A stretch of DNA of 64,000 nucleotides from Stictocephala bisonia (GCA_035578905.1 JAQJVL010002145.1:1-64000); one strand, 5' to 3'. Positions 1-14,899 are shown, counted from the first letter of the stretch. Program-made: numbers and translations. The notes: generated by a model not told the origin, from the sequence alone.

Positions 1-2820
1 TGGTTGTAAACATTGAAACAATAATATACATTAAAGTGAACAACTAAGACAAATTCAACGATTCATATTACGAGCCAGAATATGTGATTTACAACTGAAA
101 AGATGAAAATATGCAAATAGTCAAATATCTTGCATTTCTCATGTTGGTATGCATTTGAACTGTATTAAAAACACAGAGAAACATAGATGGCATATAGATC
201 TTGCAGAGATGTACTAAGAATGCTTTTTAGAGGGCGATCCATGTAAATAGTTATATTCTTGTACATAGCAGTTTCCCACATCAAATTTAGTGCCGAAAAA
301 AAGAAGCACTGAGCTAAGGTCAGAGGCACAAAACGACACTTAACTACCAAGATCCATTACGAGGCTGAATTCGAGTGACACTTGCCTGTGAATGAATGGT
401 TTCACTAAGGTATTATGGACGCCAATAGCATTCCAATAGTAGTTTCCTATTCTAGGCTAATTTCTAAAATTCGGCAACCAAAGATGTTCAAAATTGTGAT
501 GTTTCCATATAAAATTATAAAAATGCGGTCACTCAAATGGATGATGTAACAACAAACATTATTCTAATAAATGAATTTTTGAAAAACACTAATTTCTACA
601 GACTAACTTCTTAGGCCATAAATTATCCTTGATTTATAACTGTTTGGTAATAAGTGTCAACATCACAGAAGCATCCCATAAAGTAGCCGACATAAATACC
701 CAATGTTGAAATTGGTTATTTAATGATTTAATTATCAAGAAAAAGTATTTTTATTTTGATAACTGCACCTACCAAAAGTAAAGACCTGGTATAATCAAAT
801 GAACATTATTGATGGAAAGTCTGTCACAACCGCCACTGCATAAAGCGTTTTGGTCAATCTATCACCAAACGTTTCACCTTTATGGCTATCCGTCTGCCTA
901 AAACTCACAATATTAATCACCTTCCCATCGGTACGACTCCGCGTCAGTACGGCCCTCATTCTCAACAGTGTCCGTTACGAGATAGATGTGGATTTTCAGA
1001 TTAGTGGCTTATTTTTAATTTTTCATGTTTGTTTTTTGAGAATTATAGAAGACTATTTATTCAAAAAATTAAACTAGATGGAAGCAAAAGGATTAAAAAG
1101 ATGATTATATATTCACAACACCCTACCAACCTAAAGTTGGTCTCTGTAGCGTTCGTGTTGAAAATTGTTACCTCATTAGTCCGAATAATAAAAAAATGTT
1201 AGAAATGTGATGATTGATCATTTTTTTAACTTTTTTTCAGAAGTTTTCTACGTATATCCTATAAGACGGCGCCAACAAGTTTATTACAAAAGAGATAGGT
1301 AAAAAGGCTGGGGACGGTTACTCTGCTGGCGTATTACTTAGTCCTACTTCAAATCTTTTCCAGACTTTATAATAACATTTGTGGATGCAAAAAGTTAGTA
1401 AACAGTTCAGCAAGTATATTATAATACATTTTCGATCGCATCTCAGGCATCGTCCCGCAATAAACTCCTCTAAGAAAGGTAAAACTCAATAATGTAGGTT
1501 AAGCTGGGACTGTAGTTAACCAATCAACTCTCACGCTCTTTTGTGGAGTTTTCAGGAAAGCACTCATGAGTGAGCAAGTGAGAGGAACCGATGAAGACGT
1601 GCTGACACCGTAGAAAAGTGAGTATTTTACATTCCACCTCAATCAGAGGATTGAGCCATACTCCTGTATTTCAGCTAGATCTAATAGAAAACGAGTTAAT
1701 GTTCGCCGATCAGAACCATTGGATGCGAGATAACTTGCATCAAAATGTCGTAACATTCCGACCATATATCGCGAATCGTTGGAATTACCACCGCTTTCAT
1801 TGTTGTTTACAAGCACTATATGCTCACACTAAAAGTCTGTAAGAGATTTGTTTTTTTCAGTGGTAATATAATGCAAAGTAAGGCGCGTGGAGGAAAACGG
1901 GGGGTCCGTCGTATAATCCTCCCATTCGAATAGGGAACAAATCCCCCACCAAGAGAGTGGGTGGCGTGGATTGACAGACTTCCTTCATAACTAGCTAGAT
2001 TCGCTCGACCCAACTCAGCGTTTGGGAAGTAGTAAATGAACGAGAGAGCCTTGCGCTGCTAAGAGCCAAAAAAAATCGTCTGAGGGACCGATCCTGGTGC
2101 GCAACATGTAAAGCTCCCTACCGATTTCAATATGATTAGGAAGGAGTTATAACCATACTAAGCCTCACCTCACGTTCACGACCATAGGGACTAGAATGTT
2201 TCGCAGGAACCCTCGTTTCGACCACAGACACAGTCGTTTTGGCATTAGGACGTCAGACATCACAAAAGTTTACAGAATCCCAGACTGTGATATACGCCTC
2301 ATGCTCGCGGAACTGCCTGAGAACTACTTATCTAAGTCCGAAGTTTAGATTCATTCTATGGTATCAGGAGAATATCATAGTCAGGTAAAGGAGGGATGAA
2401 TCACCTCTAGAGAAATACTGCCCTTCTGATGGCACAAAGATGCTCGAAGCCGGAGATGATCTTCTCAAAATGAGGACCAAAGACGCCATTATGGACCATA
2501 TATCCCAGTGACAGCTGACATGTTGGCCCTAACGATTCCAAAGAGAATACTGACGCGGTTTTTGCTTCCCGAAATTCAAGACTGTGAACCGCTAAAGACA
2601 ACCTCAGATGTCTAGCGTCACAAGTTTGCTACAGGATCCACTGGGTAAAACTGGACCCTCTCATTGAAAGATTAATGATACCAAGCTGAAAAAAGACTCG
2701 CAACGTCTTTTGAACTCACTTTCTGCGCAAATCTACAACCCAGCCCCCTATTGCTGTATCGCCTTGCACGGGACCTCCACAAGCGACTTGTAAATAGCAA
2801 AGAAGGTTGCCACAAGAACA
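1..2820. other. no gene recognised
   Basis: I found no supportable gene. Base composition rises toward about 45 percent GC from roughly 1.5 kb onward, which fits the 5' part of the decayed LINE that becomes recognisable at 2821, but I could not place endonuclease motifs in it. Open frames here are short and show no family resemblance. Confidence 0.5.
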
Positions 2821-4645
2821 AATGATCAAGTGGCAATGAGTGCTTTCACCCCTATCAAAGTGCAGGCGGATGCATCCTGCCTGTCTCGTGCAAGGCTTGA
2901 GTCACTCCTACCCTACCTGACCCTAATATGTAAGGCTTCCCTACGCTGCCGTTGTGTTTCAGTCCAACTGTGGACAGACGCGCAGAAAGTTGTTTTTATA
3001 TCACCAAACCTGAAGGAGGAGAACATTCCAACATAAAATATCAGACCAATCACACTTCAGGTCCGTTTTCGACGATAGACAGTGGAGATTTTGGTCGAGA
3101 TAGCAATGAGACGGGTATTAGAGAGAAACCACGCAACTACAAAGCAACACGCATACACTGATGCTGCTATCGGGGTTTCTCTCCCACACTCGTCAACAGA
3201 TGGGAGGAACATTCGTAAAGAATCTAGCACATTGTCTTCACGACATAAGGGGGATTATCCAAAATGTTCGCCCCTCAGTCGAGATCCGCTGCTGTCGCGA
3301 GACAGGCAGTGTAACATTATCCAAGATTCAGCCTACCTACACATAAATGGTAAGAGGCAATACCTGAACGACTGACGTTGTATCGAGGTGTAATCCCCAA
3401 GGGGTGTCAGTTTTCGCTTCACTGTGTTTCCGTATGTGCTAAATTCTAACGAGTGGGGTATTAGCTCAGTATAACGATGTGACATCTTAAGGGCATTTGT
3501 AAGGTGGCCTCTAAGTGTTGTAACATGTGTTCAGGCCCTTGAATTTTTAGAAAGTGGTGGTAGAGACATGGCCTACTCTTGTTAAACCCAACACAAGACC
3601 AACTGTGTACCATCACTAAAAAAAGGCTGAAGGCATAGAATCCCACATAAGACCTATGTAGCTAAGAAACTAGTAGGGTCGGTTAAGATCTGGACATGAC
3701 TGGATCACTACTCTGAACGCTCGAACACCACAGGAAAAACCAATTTCAGAATGCTTTTTGGAGACTTGGGATAGACATGGCCTTAAACCAATATGTTTAG
3801 TCTATACACTAGTTACTACAGCCCTTAGAGGTTTATCTCAGTGTCAGTGGCCCGGTCATCAAGCACAAAAACATTCACTAACATTAGACATAGAGCCAAA
3901 AAAAGCGTGACCCTGAATTACAGGCAAGTAGAACAAACCCTTTGCGGCGATAAATCCTCACTAGCCTCCGCCCCTATTATCCAGTTGTAAAGGAGAGCTG
4001 GTAAATGACTTGTGAAGATGTCGACTGTGGCTAACGCCCGACCAACCAGACGCCAATGCGAAATCTATCTAGGACATGGGCTGACACACCTTTTTTGTGA
4101 TGGGAAAACCAATTCCACCTAGTACAATTGGACACATCAGTGCTTCCTTCCATCAGAGAGAATGATGGAAGTGAACCCAGACCGGACAAGGTAAGGAAAA
4201 TGTCGGGTTGTACAACGCTCACTTACAGACGAATACAGACTGGTGTACGGAAAGTTTCTTCTTACCATCTCAACCCATGCTAATACCTCGTTCCAGACAG
4301 AGTGATGGGCAAGCATGACTGCCCAAAGAAAATTGTGCTTAGGGTGGCTTCGGTAGAATGTTGCCTCCATCTTCAACAGTCAGTGCGGACAGAGCGAGCA
4401 TGTGCCAACGTACCAGCTCTAATTGATATGAAAGCCATTTCCTAATACCTCTGTGTCAGCTGTAAACAGGTGACTCATTGGATCCCTTGGACATCTTATT
4501 ATGTGAAATGATAGCGATGCACTGGCAGAAGAACAAAGGCCCTCTGCTGACCCGATTGTGCCTTCGGCAGTTCCTTTCCAAAAGTTAAGAAAGAAATTAG
4601 CGTGGACCAGTGAACACTTTCACAAGATATAAGTATTATGGCCTA
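2821..4645 (+). mobile_element. decayed LINE with reverse transcriptase and RNase H remains
   Basis: Relic of a non-LTR retrotransposon, probably of the R1/LOA/I group that carries RT followed by RNase H. Read in one frame from 2821 to about 3230 (two stops, at 3034 and 3076), the translation keeps the expected order of RT landmarks. These are a pre-RT segment with LLPYL (about 2905), LWTDAQKVVFI (about 2970-3002), RPITL (3043-3057) and QHAY (about 3148). After frameshifts come CNPQG (3389, the CPQG box), a degenerate catalytic box near 3471, GLLLLNP (3570-3590), GLKP..CLVYTL (3779 onward) and ITG...AAI....PPL (3917 onward). RNase H-like remains follow at 4475-4610, with WIP where WVPGHSG is usual, then AFGSSFPKVKKEI. 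Many stops and frameshifts make it non-functional. Clade assignment rests on domain order and motifs only. Confidence 0.72.
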
Positions 4646-7600
4646 ACAGAAGATGTCCACATATACCTCTGTGAAAGATGATAGAGAGCTCCATACACAT
4701 CTATGGTCATTTGGAGCTCTCTCATCTTTTTGGTACAAGGAACTCAGGGTGCCTGCTTTTCTGGAACACCGAACATAGAAACGGCTTACACTGAAACACT
4801 GGCTTCATAAGGGATTTGTCTCTTGTGATATTGTTGCCAGACTCGAGTGCAAAGAGGCCACAGAATCAGGCGCGATGTCTTAGTGACAGATCACAACCCG
4901 TGTATCGTCTATCATTTTTCGAGACATAGCAGCGCGCATTATGTAAAGGTGTAGATTATCATACCATTTAAATAATTGTTAACAAATTTCTCGACTAAAT
5001 ACTGTTGCCGACAGGTGAAAAGACTGTGTTATTATGGTCATTGCATCAATATACATAATCTAACATGACTGGCCTACGCCGAGATCTCTGGAAATGCAAA
5101 TAGCCGGGACTTTAAACCTTCCTATTCACTTGGCAACGTAACGTCGAATGCGACACTGTATGATTATGTGTTCCTTACGAAGTGAACCACATCATCATGA
5201 AAAAAGTTGACTAAAAAACTGCAGAATGTACCTCTAGGACATTATTGTTGTGAAAGCCTGTCACCAAGGCTGACTACAACGAAGATACCATATATAAAAA
5301 TAAATTGTTCTGAGCTTTCCACATTTAGTAGTCTACAAATACTCCTCTAATAAAAGCAAATACTTTAGACAAAAAAGGCGCAATTAAAGACCTTTTTAAT
5401 TTTATGTATGCAATCAAAGCATGTTGAAAACAAAATAGTGTCGTTATATTAGAATTGTGGAACCCTTGAGTCCCAACATTGTCCATCACGTTGACAATAA
5501 GAGCCAGCTATTGACACATAATGTTGTCTAAACCTGTCCAAAAGTAGCAGGGTTTTGGCCATGTTTTTGTTTTAACTATCAGATTTTTGTAGTTAAAACA
5601 TAAACACATATTTATTGTGTGTATGCGGTACTAGAAGAGAAACCCTTTCCTCAAAAAACAACATTTATTTAAAATAAAACTATAAACATTTTTATTAACT
5701 AAAAAAATGATATTGTACCAACATAAAAGTTTGTAAAATTCCGTTTGAATACTGGAAAAATCTCTAATTAAAATTCCCTCACATAAAACATAGTACTTCT
5801 TTCAAGAACAAGTATATGTTTGTTCTCCAACCCAAAAAATCAAACATTGTTATCTATAAATTCATATTTGGTATAGGAAGTCGTGTTCAATAAGGGGTAC
5901 ATATTTATCGGAATTGACCATTTGTAAAACCTAAACTAAAGAAGAAATTAAGGTCGTAACGTTGAATAGTAATTCTTGTGACATATAGAAATCTCTCAAA
6001 TTTTTAAAACATCACTATCGGAGTCATAATGTTTCCTCTCAAACAAAAAAAAATTAACAGTTATGAAAAAAAAACAGATGAGATCAATCCACTGTACTTT
6101 CATATCCGTCTATACTTTGCCTCTTCGAGCACTCTTTGAATAGAATTTTTTTTTGTGCATTTACTGAGATTATACCCGTGTAAGTCAGCCTAATTTTGTG
6201 GACATGTTATATGAACCATACGGGAGAATCAACCACCCATATGAGTACTCTCTGTTGCACCTATGATGTTATCGATGGTGCATATGTCACCAATTCATGG
6301 CTGGTCGATATTTCAACCATAAAGAAGTATTTTAAGAGACTAGGTACAAAATATATCTTATAGTGTCATCCATTCCCCTACACTCTAGCAGACGACTCTT
6401 TGCATTATTGCGTTGTGCAGGCTGCTTTGACGTCGTCTAGGTTGTGTTTATTGAACTGGTGTTGATACACGAAACCAGTATCGGTTAGTGATGCTGACAT
6501 TGAGAGCAGCAATTATGCTCGCTAGGTTTGAATTTGATGACTTCTCATCGTTCAAGGGTAAAGACATTCTGGTGAAGTAGTATATAGATTTTATTTAATA
6601 AACGGAACATTAGGACCAGTCCTTTAATATAAGTTTCTGTAAAGAATTGTTTCTGGTGTAAAAGATATTTTTTCTGATTTATATCTAACATGCAAAAACT
6701 TGTGCTTTTAAGACAATTATAAATAAGTTATAATACAGTTTGTAACGAATTATATACTAAAATTACGATTTACGTCTTGTTGTTCGAATCCTGACATATG
6801 TTTAACTGTCCAAACTATTTTTGCGCTCGCAAGTTGTTGGTTAGGGTGTTCGTTGCTTATGAGATGATAAATTAATATTTTTTATTGTGTATGTTACATT
6901 GTATTTGTTTGATATCAATATTAGCAACTAAAGTTTATTATAGATGTGGCAAGTATACACCATTACTGATCTGCCCTGAAATAAAAATATTTATACATCT
7001 ACTTACTTAAATATTAATTAAGTGTAGTCTTGGTGAATCTGATGGTTGGTTGTTTAGCGAGATGGATAATCCACCTAAAAAATAGAGAAAGCGAGGGCGT
7101 ACAGAAACGAGTTCACGCTCTCATGTTGAAATATCAATTCCTTAAATAAATGGCGTTTCTTGTCGAAATATAAAAGCACGGATAACAATAGTATTATATA
7201 GGCACTCAAGTCTTAAAATGTAAAGTAAATCATAGTGAAGTAAGACAGTACATCTGCCTATAATTTAGAACAGTAGGGGCGCTTTGCAAAGTGTAGCACA
7301 ATAAGAGAAGCCTAAGCGCTGTACTTGATCGGCAGAATGGCAAAAGTGCTCTCGGCATTCTTATGTTTCACCCGGCCACAAAACAGTCAGCTGTTTGTTT
7401 ATTTCCCGGTTGTGGTTGTTATTTATCCAATATTCTGTTTGGAATTATTAAGTGTGTTCAGATTACCTTAACGGTAAGCGTTGATCAGAACTCAAGTGGT
7501 TATTATGTGATATTGAGTGTGTCAGTTCTCCAATTTGCTACAGGAAAATGGATAAGACGAAGGGATGATTAATTAACATTAGACATGATTTTAATTGCGA

Positions 7601-10600
7601 ATATACAAGTAGTTAATTGTCTAAATACATTTTGTAACAAATTAGACAAACTATTAATCCTATTTTACCCTTGCTGAAGTGGGTGATATTTTTGTACCAG
7701 TAATTTGTACTACATTGCAATTCTCTAACACATTCTGGCGAAATTCGACCACCATACATGCAACTGACCAAACACATCAAAACAAGTATAGTTTTGTGGC
7801 AAACTTTTTCGATCTTCACGAATGGGAAACATAACAATCAAAATGTAAACATGGTATGTCATAAATACGCGTTGTCATATATCATAGTTAGGAGTTAGAT
7901 TTATAACCAAAAAGCTGAACCTATGACACAAACTTGGCTGATGCACACAGGATATGGAAGGGGTGAAAATATCCAAACCACTTCTATCTTGTTAATTAAC
8001 ATTTCACTTGTTATAAAAGAAATAAACCACGTCCAACGCATCAATACGGAAAGACTCAAACAAATACAGCTGAAGCACTATCATGTGCACAGCCAACCAA
8101 ATAGCCACATCATTCGTGCGTATCGTCCAACAACAATAATTATCTTGATTTGTTTTTAAGTTACATAATCCTTGTTGTACATAAATACAAAGTATTAACG
8201 ACGCACACAACACACATTTATTTACACTATAATTGAACTTGAAAATATTACTACAAGTACAAATGCACGAAAGTATGGTGATCGATTACGTAGAACCTCG
8301 GCGCACTCTTACTCAGTCCAGAGGAATGCACAAAAGATAGCATTTGTAAATAACTAATACCTCTGGGCTGAGAAGGGAGGGTCAGATTCAACAAAGCGAT
8401 CATCCATAACACAGCATGTGTACGTGGATATGTCATATATTTGTCAATTTATTTCTTATATTGTAATAAATTTGTGGTTTGTGTTCATGGGTACATGGAC
8501 GTAAGTTAGATTTTCACTTAGCAATGTTGGCTGGAAGATCGAATGCGAACTAGTATACAAAAAGTGTGTGTGTGAAGGGTGGGCCTAGGCGACAAGGGCT
8601 CTGCTTGCACATTGATTTGCCGGCACTCTTTTAGTTGGACGTGTTGGACTGTCACCGCTAGTTCTGAATCGTTAGTCATAAATTGACTCAAGATTGAATT
8701 TTCTAGTTATCCGTAATAACGGCTTACAGAGGTAACACGAGTGAAAGGCTTTTTTAATACTGCGATCAATTTGTTCCAGAGGTAGTATATACTAGGTGAT
8801 TAGGACCTAACCTTACAGCCTAGCCTAAGTGAAAAGTAGTACTCTAAATTATTAGTTTATTAAAACTATAACATATTTTTGTTCTATATTATACTCAACA
8901 CCGATACCTGATCATACGGACTACAATGATACGTACGATTAGGTGGTGATAGTAAAAATTTATTGATCCGAAAGACGTAAATTAAACAGATTTGTATGTA
9001 TAATACAACCTTAGCCTGAAGCAGTATACATTTCCTATTTTCTACTTAATAACCTTCCGAGAAACTGGGTGAATGTAAAATTTTGAACATATCCATTAAG
9101 TAAAACCAAATACTCCATAGGGGATAATTGTAAAAAGACCCATTAGCAGAAAGTGTCCCGAATAAATGTTTTGCAAAAACTAGTTACTGTGGTGTTGGTT
9201 TAAGACGTCCTTAATAGGGATTTTGTAGTAAATAATATACCTAAGGTATCCAACCGTACTAGTATTAAATTTTACAATTTAAAATAATAAGCCATCATTG
9301 ATAATTACCTTTTCTAGGGACGTAAGAAATAACAAGTGATTATACTTGACACAACAAATCACATCAATGAAGAAGAATGTCGTTTAACAGAAGTAAGACA
9401 AGTCAATACTAGAACTTACAAAAAGTTAAGGTCACTATTTTTTCGCAAAATTCCCCTTGTGGTAGCTTATGTACGTCTGACTTTAAAAAAAATCACGAGC
9501 AGAAGGAATTCAACTGTCAAAAAAAGTAAGATCAGAACGCCGTCACTATTTTGAAGAAATCAAGCATTTACCCTAATCAGAAAAAATTCCCAACATCTTA
9601 TAGAAAAATTCCCGTAGAATGGTTTGGGAATAAAAATAAAAAAAAAATAAATAATAGGCGCGTGTTATTCACACTATAGAGCAATAAGTAGCAGTTAGAT
9701 ATTTGAAGTGATCTGATACATTCAACATACCCGATATGAAAATTACTGCTATTGATGTTACTCTCATCAAACCATATTGCAAGTTTGTGCCGCGCCTTTT
9801 TAACAATCTTGCATTTATTTTATTGTACCCTCATATGTATAGAAAGTTTTGGTTTCGTTTATTGCAAGTTTTTTGAGGGTTTATATTTAATGGAATCATG
9901 TTAAATTCGAGCAAGTGTTTCGAGGCCAAGTTGGAGTCAGTGCCGGAATGGCATTTGGTGATTTGGTTTAAGGGATTGCAAACTAACACGTTGCTTCTAT
10001 ATTTGTGTAGTCCACTCATATTTTATCGTAGCCAATTTGTGCGCGCGTCGAGGGTATTTGTTTCGGCATCGTGGTAATTACCTCCTTTAGTTACGTTTTT
10101 TTTTTGGAAGTATTAGTTATGCGGCCTTGTTATGTGTCGTCAGTCATGCTTAGAATGTCCTAAGGGCGAAGATTGTTGTGGATCTGATGACCGACTGATC
10201 CTACAAAGTATTGGAGACTGCAGTTGATCTTACAAAATAGTTTAACGAACAAAGCTATGCGGTAATGGAACTGTACCATGATGTCAGGTTGTAGTTGTGC
10301 TTAGAGTCAACAAATATAAATGGTGGTTATTTGTTTCATAATTTGTCTTCGTGACCGTAAAGAAGAAAGTAAACGATTTGTCACTAAATCCAAACAACAT
10401 GGACTTTGGAAATCGGCTGACTGAATACCCGGCATATACAGTGTGAAAAATTAATACTATTGTTAGGGTAGTGAAAATGCCTATAATTAAAGTTGAAAAT
10501 GTTTTTCTTCAATTGAAAAAGTCTTTAATCTAAGCAATGGCGAGTCGGACGAGTTAAAGTGACCATTGGTTGTAATAACTAAGTCACATATGTAACGAAA

Positions 10601-12999
10601 TACTTGGCTAACCGTTGTACATCCCATCGTGTATGTGGGATGACGTGTGTTTTAATTTTTTATTGCAACGAGTACACGAAAGCGAGAACCTGATCCTAGT
10701 GTATTGCTATCGATCCTGAGTTATTTCAGGAATGCGCTTGCACCATGCGAACAAGCCCATCGTTCAACTAAAGTCGACTTTACCACTGGTAGAGCCTCAC
10801 CCCTGTAAAATCTAGAGGAAATATGAAGTCGGTTAGTTATTAAACTAATCTCAGAACCGTACCTCTACTTATAGCTCGCTACAGTGTTTCGATGATTCGG
10901 CGTATTGTTGTCGATAAAGCATCCCACATAAGCCCTCCTCCTAGAACATTGTGGTCATTGATATTATGGAGAAAAATCCGTTTGTAGACTCGGTAAAGTT
11001 AACGATGTTGTAAACTTGCCATTGAAGGAGTTTAGGAGTTCATGGCAATAATTGGAATAGGTACATAAGAGAGTACCAATTTGTGAACATTAGTTCCCAT
11101 ATCCACGACAATAGATTCTGATGGGGGAATTACCCACCCCTCGCCATACACGACATTAGTGAACCACCCGCAGCCCAACCCATCAAATGTATTACTGTAT
11201 GATCAATCTACAATGTGTACGAGGTTGTGGATATACAAAACTATGTACGTAAGGTGATGCGGTTGGTCCATATACTACAGACTGTAGCTCGGTGGGTCAA
11301 TGCCTATGGTACGTTTCCGGTCAATGCCAGTGGTCGAACGTTATCAATACGTCATACGTGTGGGCGGACGAGGTCAAGACTACTATTTTGTATAGGCGCG
11401 CGGAACATGTAACTAAGTCGTGACAACTTGAAGCTGGTATTTGTGGGCGGCATTTCCTGTAGAAAATCAGTAGCCCTCATGAGAAAAATATGAAATGGTA
11501 TAAAAATATGAAAACCATTAAAATTACATGAGCGTTGCGAAGACATACAGAGACGCTACGGGCTACACTGCTACACGCAGTCCCGCCACACTTAATCAGG
11601 CTCATTGCACATCGATTTCACTCACAGAAATAAGATATCAGCTAACAAAAATCACACGATGCATAAAAATAGCTAAAGGATATGTAAATATGTAAATTAC
11701 TAATTATAACAAACCAGATGCTACCTCGTCCGATTAACCATGCCTTTAGAAAAAAAGTTAGGTTTTCTATAGAATCGACAAGAACCTTTTGGTCTTAGAA
11801 GAAAAATTTGAAACTTCGAATAGAGCATTTTCTTTACCAGAACCAATAACGTAGTAAAATTTCTTCACGGTAATGATCGTATGATCGCACCAGGGTTCTA
11901 CATAAGTTGTGGGAAGTATGAAAAAGCGTGTACTTGTTTCTTCGTACTGTATACAATATAAAAAAGTTTACAAAATTGAGTTTACTCCTGACACCTCATA
12001 AACAATGAATGTGGTCAGGCCAGTCAATATATTTGGGTGTTTATGTTGGTGAAGCATCAAATTCTGCCGGGAAGTGAAACGACCAACTATATGTGGTACG
12101 TTTTATAAGCAACGATCGTACCTACTTGATGTTGATCGTGGGAGATGATTAAAAAGGTTGGGTATTGATGGAGCAGTTGGCTCCTGAATATATTTAGTGT
12201 CTCATGATCACATTAAATCCGTGCAGCAGTGCTGTCTTATCTAGCTTGTCATGAAGGGGGGTAGCCATTGTGTGGCGGCATTAACATGTCTCGTAGTGTT
12301 TTACGTTCTTGGCGATTATGATTGAAATTGAGCTGAAGCGTCTACTATTATAGTTACCTACTATTTAATATAACGTGGCGGGTGTCAATATACCGAATAG
12401 AATGTCCGTTGTGTTGCGTGGGGTATGGAGATATAGTGTCTAAGGACCTTTAATAAGTGGAAAAATAGAAAGTTACTAGTGAGGAACGGGACACAACGCT
12501 GAGTTGAACTAAACCTTGCACTACCATGTGCGATCTTTTAAAATCTAATCAACTAATAGCTGCCATTTATACATAAATAAAAGTACCCCATTCACAAGGT
12601 TTCGTGGAGGTGGGACAAGCTTGAACGACAAAGTATGATTTTCCGCATAAAGATCAAAAACAGACGTATCAATCTAGAATAGATCAAAGACGTCTTTCAG
12701 CGGCTACTGTAGTCCCTCTCAATGGACTTAATTCAGCGACGTGTGTTCAGATATAGTCTGTAATGTTAAACGTTTTAAAACCCCTGCTGTAGCAATGCCA
12801 ACTAATGGAGTTATTGTACCAGTCGAGTTGTGTCGTGTCGTGGCAGCTCACACTTACCCTTTTCATTATAAGTGTCACATGCTTTCTGTCATACTGATGG
12901 ATCGGTCTGAGGATGAGTTATGGTGAGTTGTTGGCGGTACCGCCTATTTTCTGCATATCTCGAAATCGGTGTTGAGGACTGTCAGTGGTGAAGTCTGTT
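4646..12999. other. long stretch without recognisable genes
   Basis: Mostly A+T-rich sequence with no open frame that looks like a protein family and no clear repeat. The longest frames (60-80 residues) have random-looking composition. An E-box-like cagctgtttgtttattt sits at 7388-7404, similar to motifs noted elsewhere in the window. Given the relics on both sides, this is probably old intergenic sequence. Confidence 0.5.
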
Positions 13000-14825
13000 C
13001 TTTATGACGGAATGATACCTGGGCACACTATGCCCGAAATCTTTAATCTTCAATAGTCCTGGGCGTACGGATCAGGCCACGCGGCCCTCCTGAGATGAAA
13101 AATCTGACCCACTACTGTGGGGTGTGCTGTCACAGATCTCACCGCGCCTAGATCCGTCTTTCCGCCAGCCTAGCACAGGGGCACAAGAATGATCTACCTT
13201 ATAAGACAGGCGCCCCGATGGATTCTCGTTGAGAACTCTGGTCCCAAAAGCAGACCAGGTCTGGTACTTAGAAGATAAGATTTGCCATACAAAAGATGTG
13301 GTGTGGAACCTCTCCCATCCTCCTCACCAGGCTACATGTGAGTCGTTGCTGTAGGAGCCCCCTATTAATTAGAGTCTACGAAGGATAGATATTCCTCTGC
13401 AGCCCTGTACACCCCACCTTGCGCCCGATCAAGGCAATATAATGCGCGCTTGTATCATCCCGGGTTTCGTGAATAAATGCTCGATACGAGGCTCTGAACC
13501 GGTACTCAGCTCAATCTCAGCGTTCTTCAAAAGCATCCGAAGCAATTTACTCTTTACCGGTTGAAAGGGATCCAAGGCCCGCTCACAGACCAAAGGGAGA
13601 CTCCGTGTCCACCCCTCCTAGCCAGAGCATCTGCCCTGTTCTTGACAAAACAATGCCTAGCATTCCAGTAGACCCCATGATGACTCACCTGTTAAAGCTG
13701 ACAAAGGTCTCTAGATCCCCTGCACGCCCTTTCCAACGAACGGGGTACTGCACCAGATCGCCACCGACTCATATCTGTCAATGGAAACAACTCCCTCCGT
13801 AACCACCCGATCCAGATGGTTCTGTCATGTGCTAGTAGATGGTCCATCAATCTTGCGCTGAAAGACAACTGGCCGCCGAAGGTTTATGCAAAACCGTAAC
13901 GCCCCGTCCCGAACTCCCCCACCACACCGCACCTCCCTTCGTTAGCATGACCATCCAGAAGCCATAACTTCCGGGGAGCAGGAGACACTCGGACCCCATC
14001 CACTCATCTCTGGTTGACGAAAGTCCGAACCAGCTTCAATCGAGCTTACCTATATCATTAAGTCTGTGTCTCAATTTGAATTTTAACCAACGGGTCACAA
14101 AGCCCTTATAGTAGTCTCACTATGGATACCCGGTTGGCCCACCCAACCAACCTCCAACCCCATTAGATAAGGGTCGGTCGTCATCCCCCTTACTACAAGC
14201 ACAGTCCCTAGGCAGACCCAGAACCCCATCGCCGACATTGGGTTGTTCGATTGGAATTCCCAACACACCTATTCTCTGCATCTATCTAGTGTAACCTCAC
14301 TGTTTTCCCATGCCTGACCACCTAACACGCAGCTTAACATTAAAGCGAAGCACACTCGATGTATGACCAAGAAACTAGTCTTGTGTGTTAAGGCCGCACC
14401 GGTCCCTATACCGCCACACTCCAAAAATTATTCCGAACTTCTTCCTTTTCTGTAGTGCTTAGCCATTCAGTTAGCCTGCCAAAGGACCCCCAGTTACTTA
14501 CTCAAGCACAATACCCACCATCCCGACTACAGGAAGATTGAAGTTGATTTGACCGAACTGCCAACCGTTACACCTGGCGCAGTGACATTTAACAGTCACC
14601 TCCTCCATATGTGAAAAGGACAAGTTCTTGCGTGGGTGATTGATTATTAAGAAAGCGTCCGCACTTCTCTACACCACCTTTCCAGAATGTTCAGGCAGAT
14701 TGGACAATTCCCGACACTGTGCAGACTTCGTTGCATCTGTCGTCCTACCCACCCAGTGGAACTGCACTCTATCCCCCCTCGACTGCGTCAACAAAGATAG
14801 CAAAAATTGCAGAAGAAGCCACTAA
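13000..14825 (+). mobile_element. decayed jockey-like LINE: ORF1 remnant and endonuclease
   Basis: This island is markedly richer in G+C, with a strong excess of C on the plus strand, unlike its A+T-rich flanks. From about 13776 the translation follows apurinic-endonuclease landmarks of jockey-type LINEs in order. They are CQWK where LQWN is usual (13776), then INLALKDNWPP matching the catalytic QETW region (about 13830-13865), HDHPE..TSG matching the RPDG.GG region (about 13945), and DWNSQHTYSL matching the GDFN.H...WG metal-binding region (14249-14278). Last comes PTQWNC, matching the PVPWWN.C linker (14748-14765). The part before 13.77 kb would be ORF1. The recognisable element stops abruptly at 14825, before any reverse transcriptase, so it is 3'-truncated. 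It contains many stops and frameshifts. Confidence 0.6.
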
Positions 14826-14899
14826 AAATTGGACTTAAATCAAGCAATGGTTTAGTGAAGAGGAAAAAAAAGAATAGATCATAACACACAACCACACAA

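Noticed and set aside
13105..13160. CCHC zinc knuckle in the ORF1 part of the jockey-like relic
   Set aside because: Cys and His codons are present near tgtggggtgtgctgtcac but the spacing does not fit CX2CX4HX4C in any frame.
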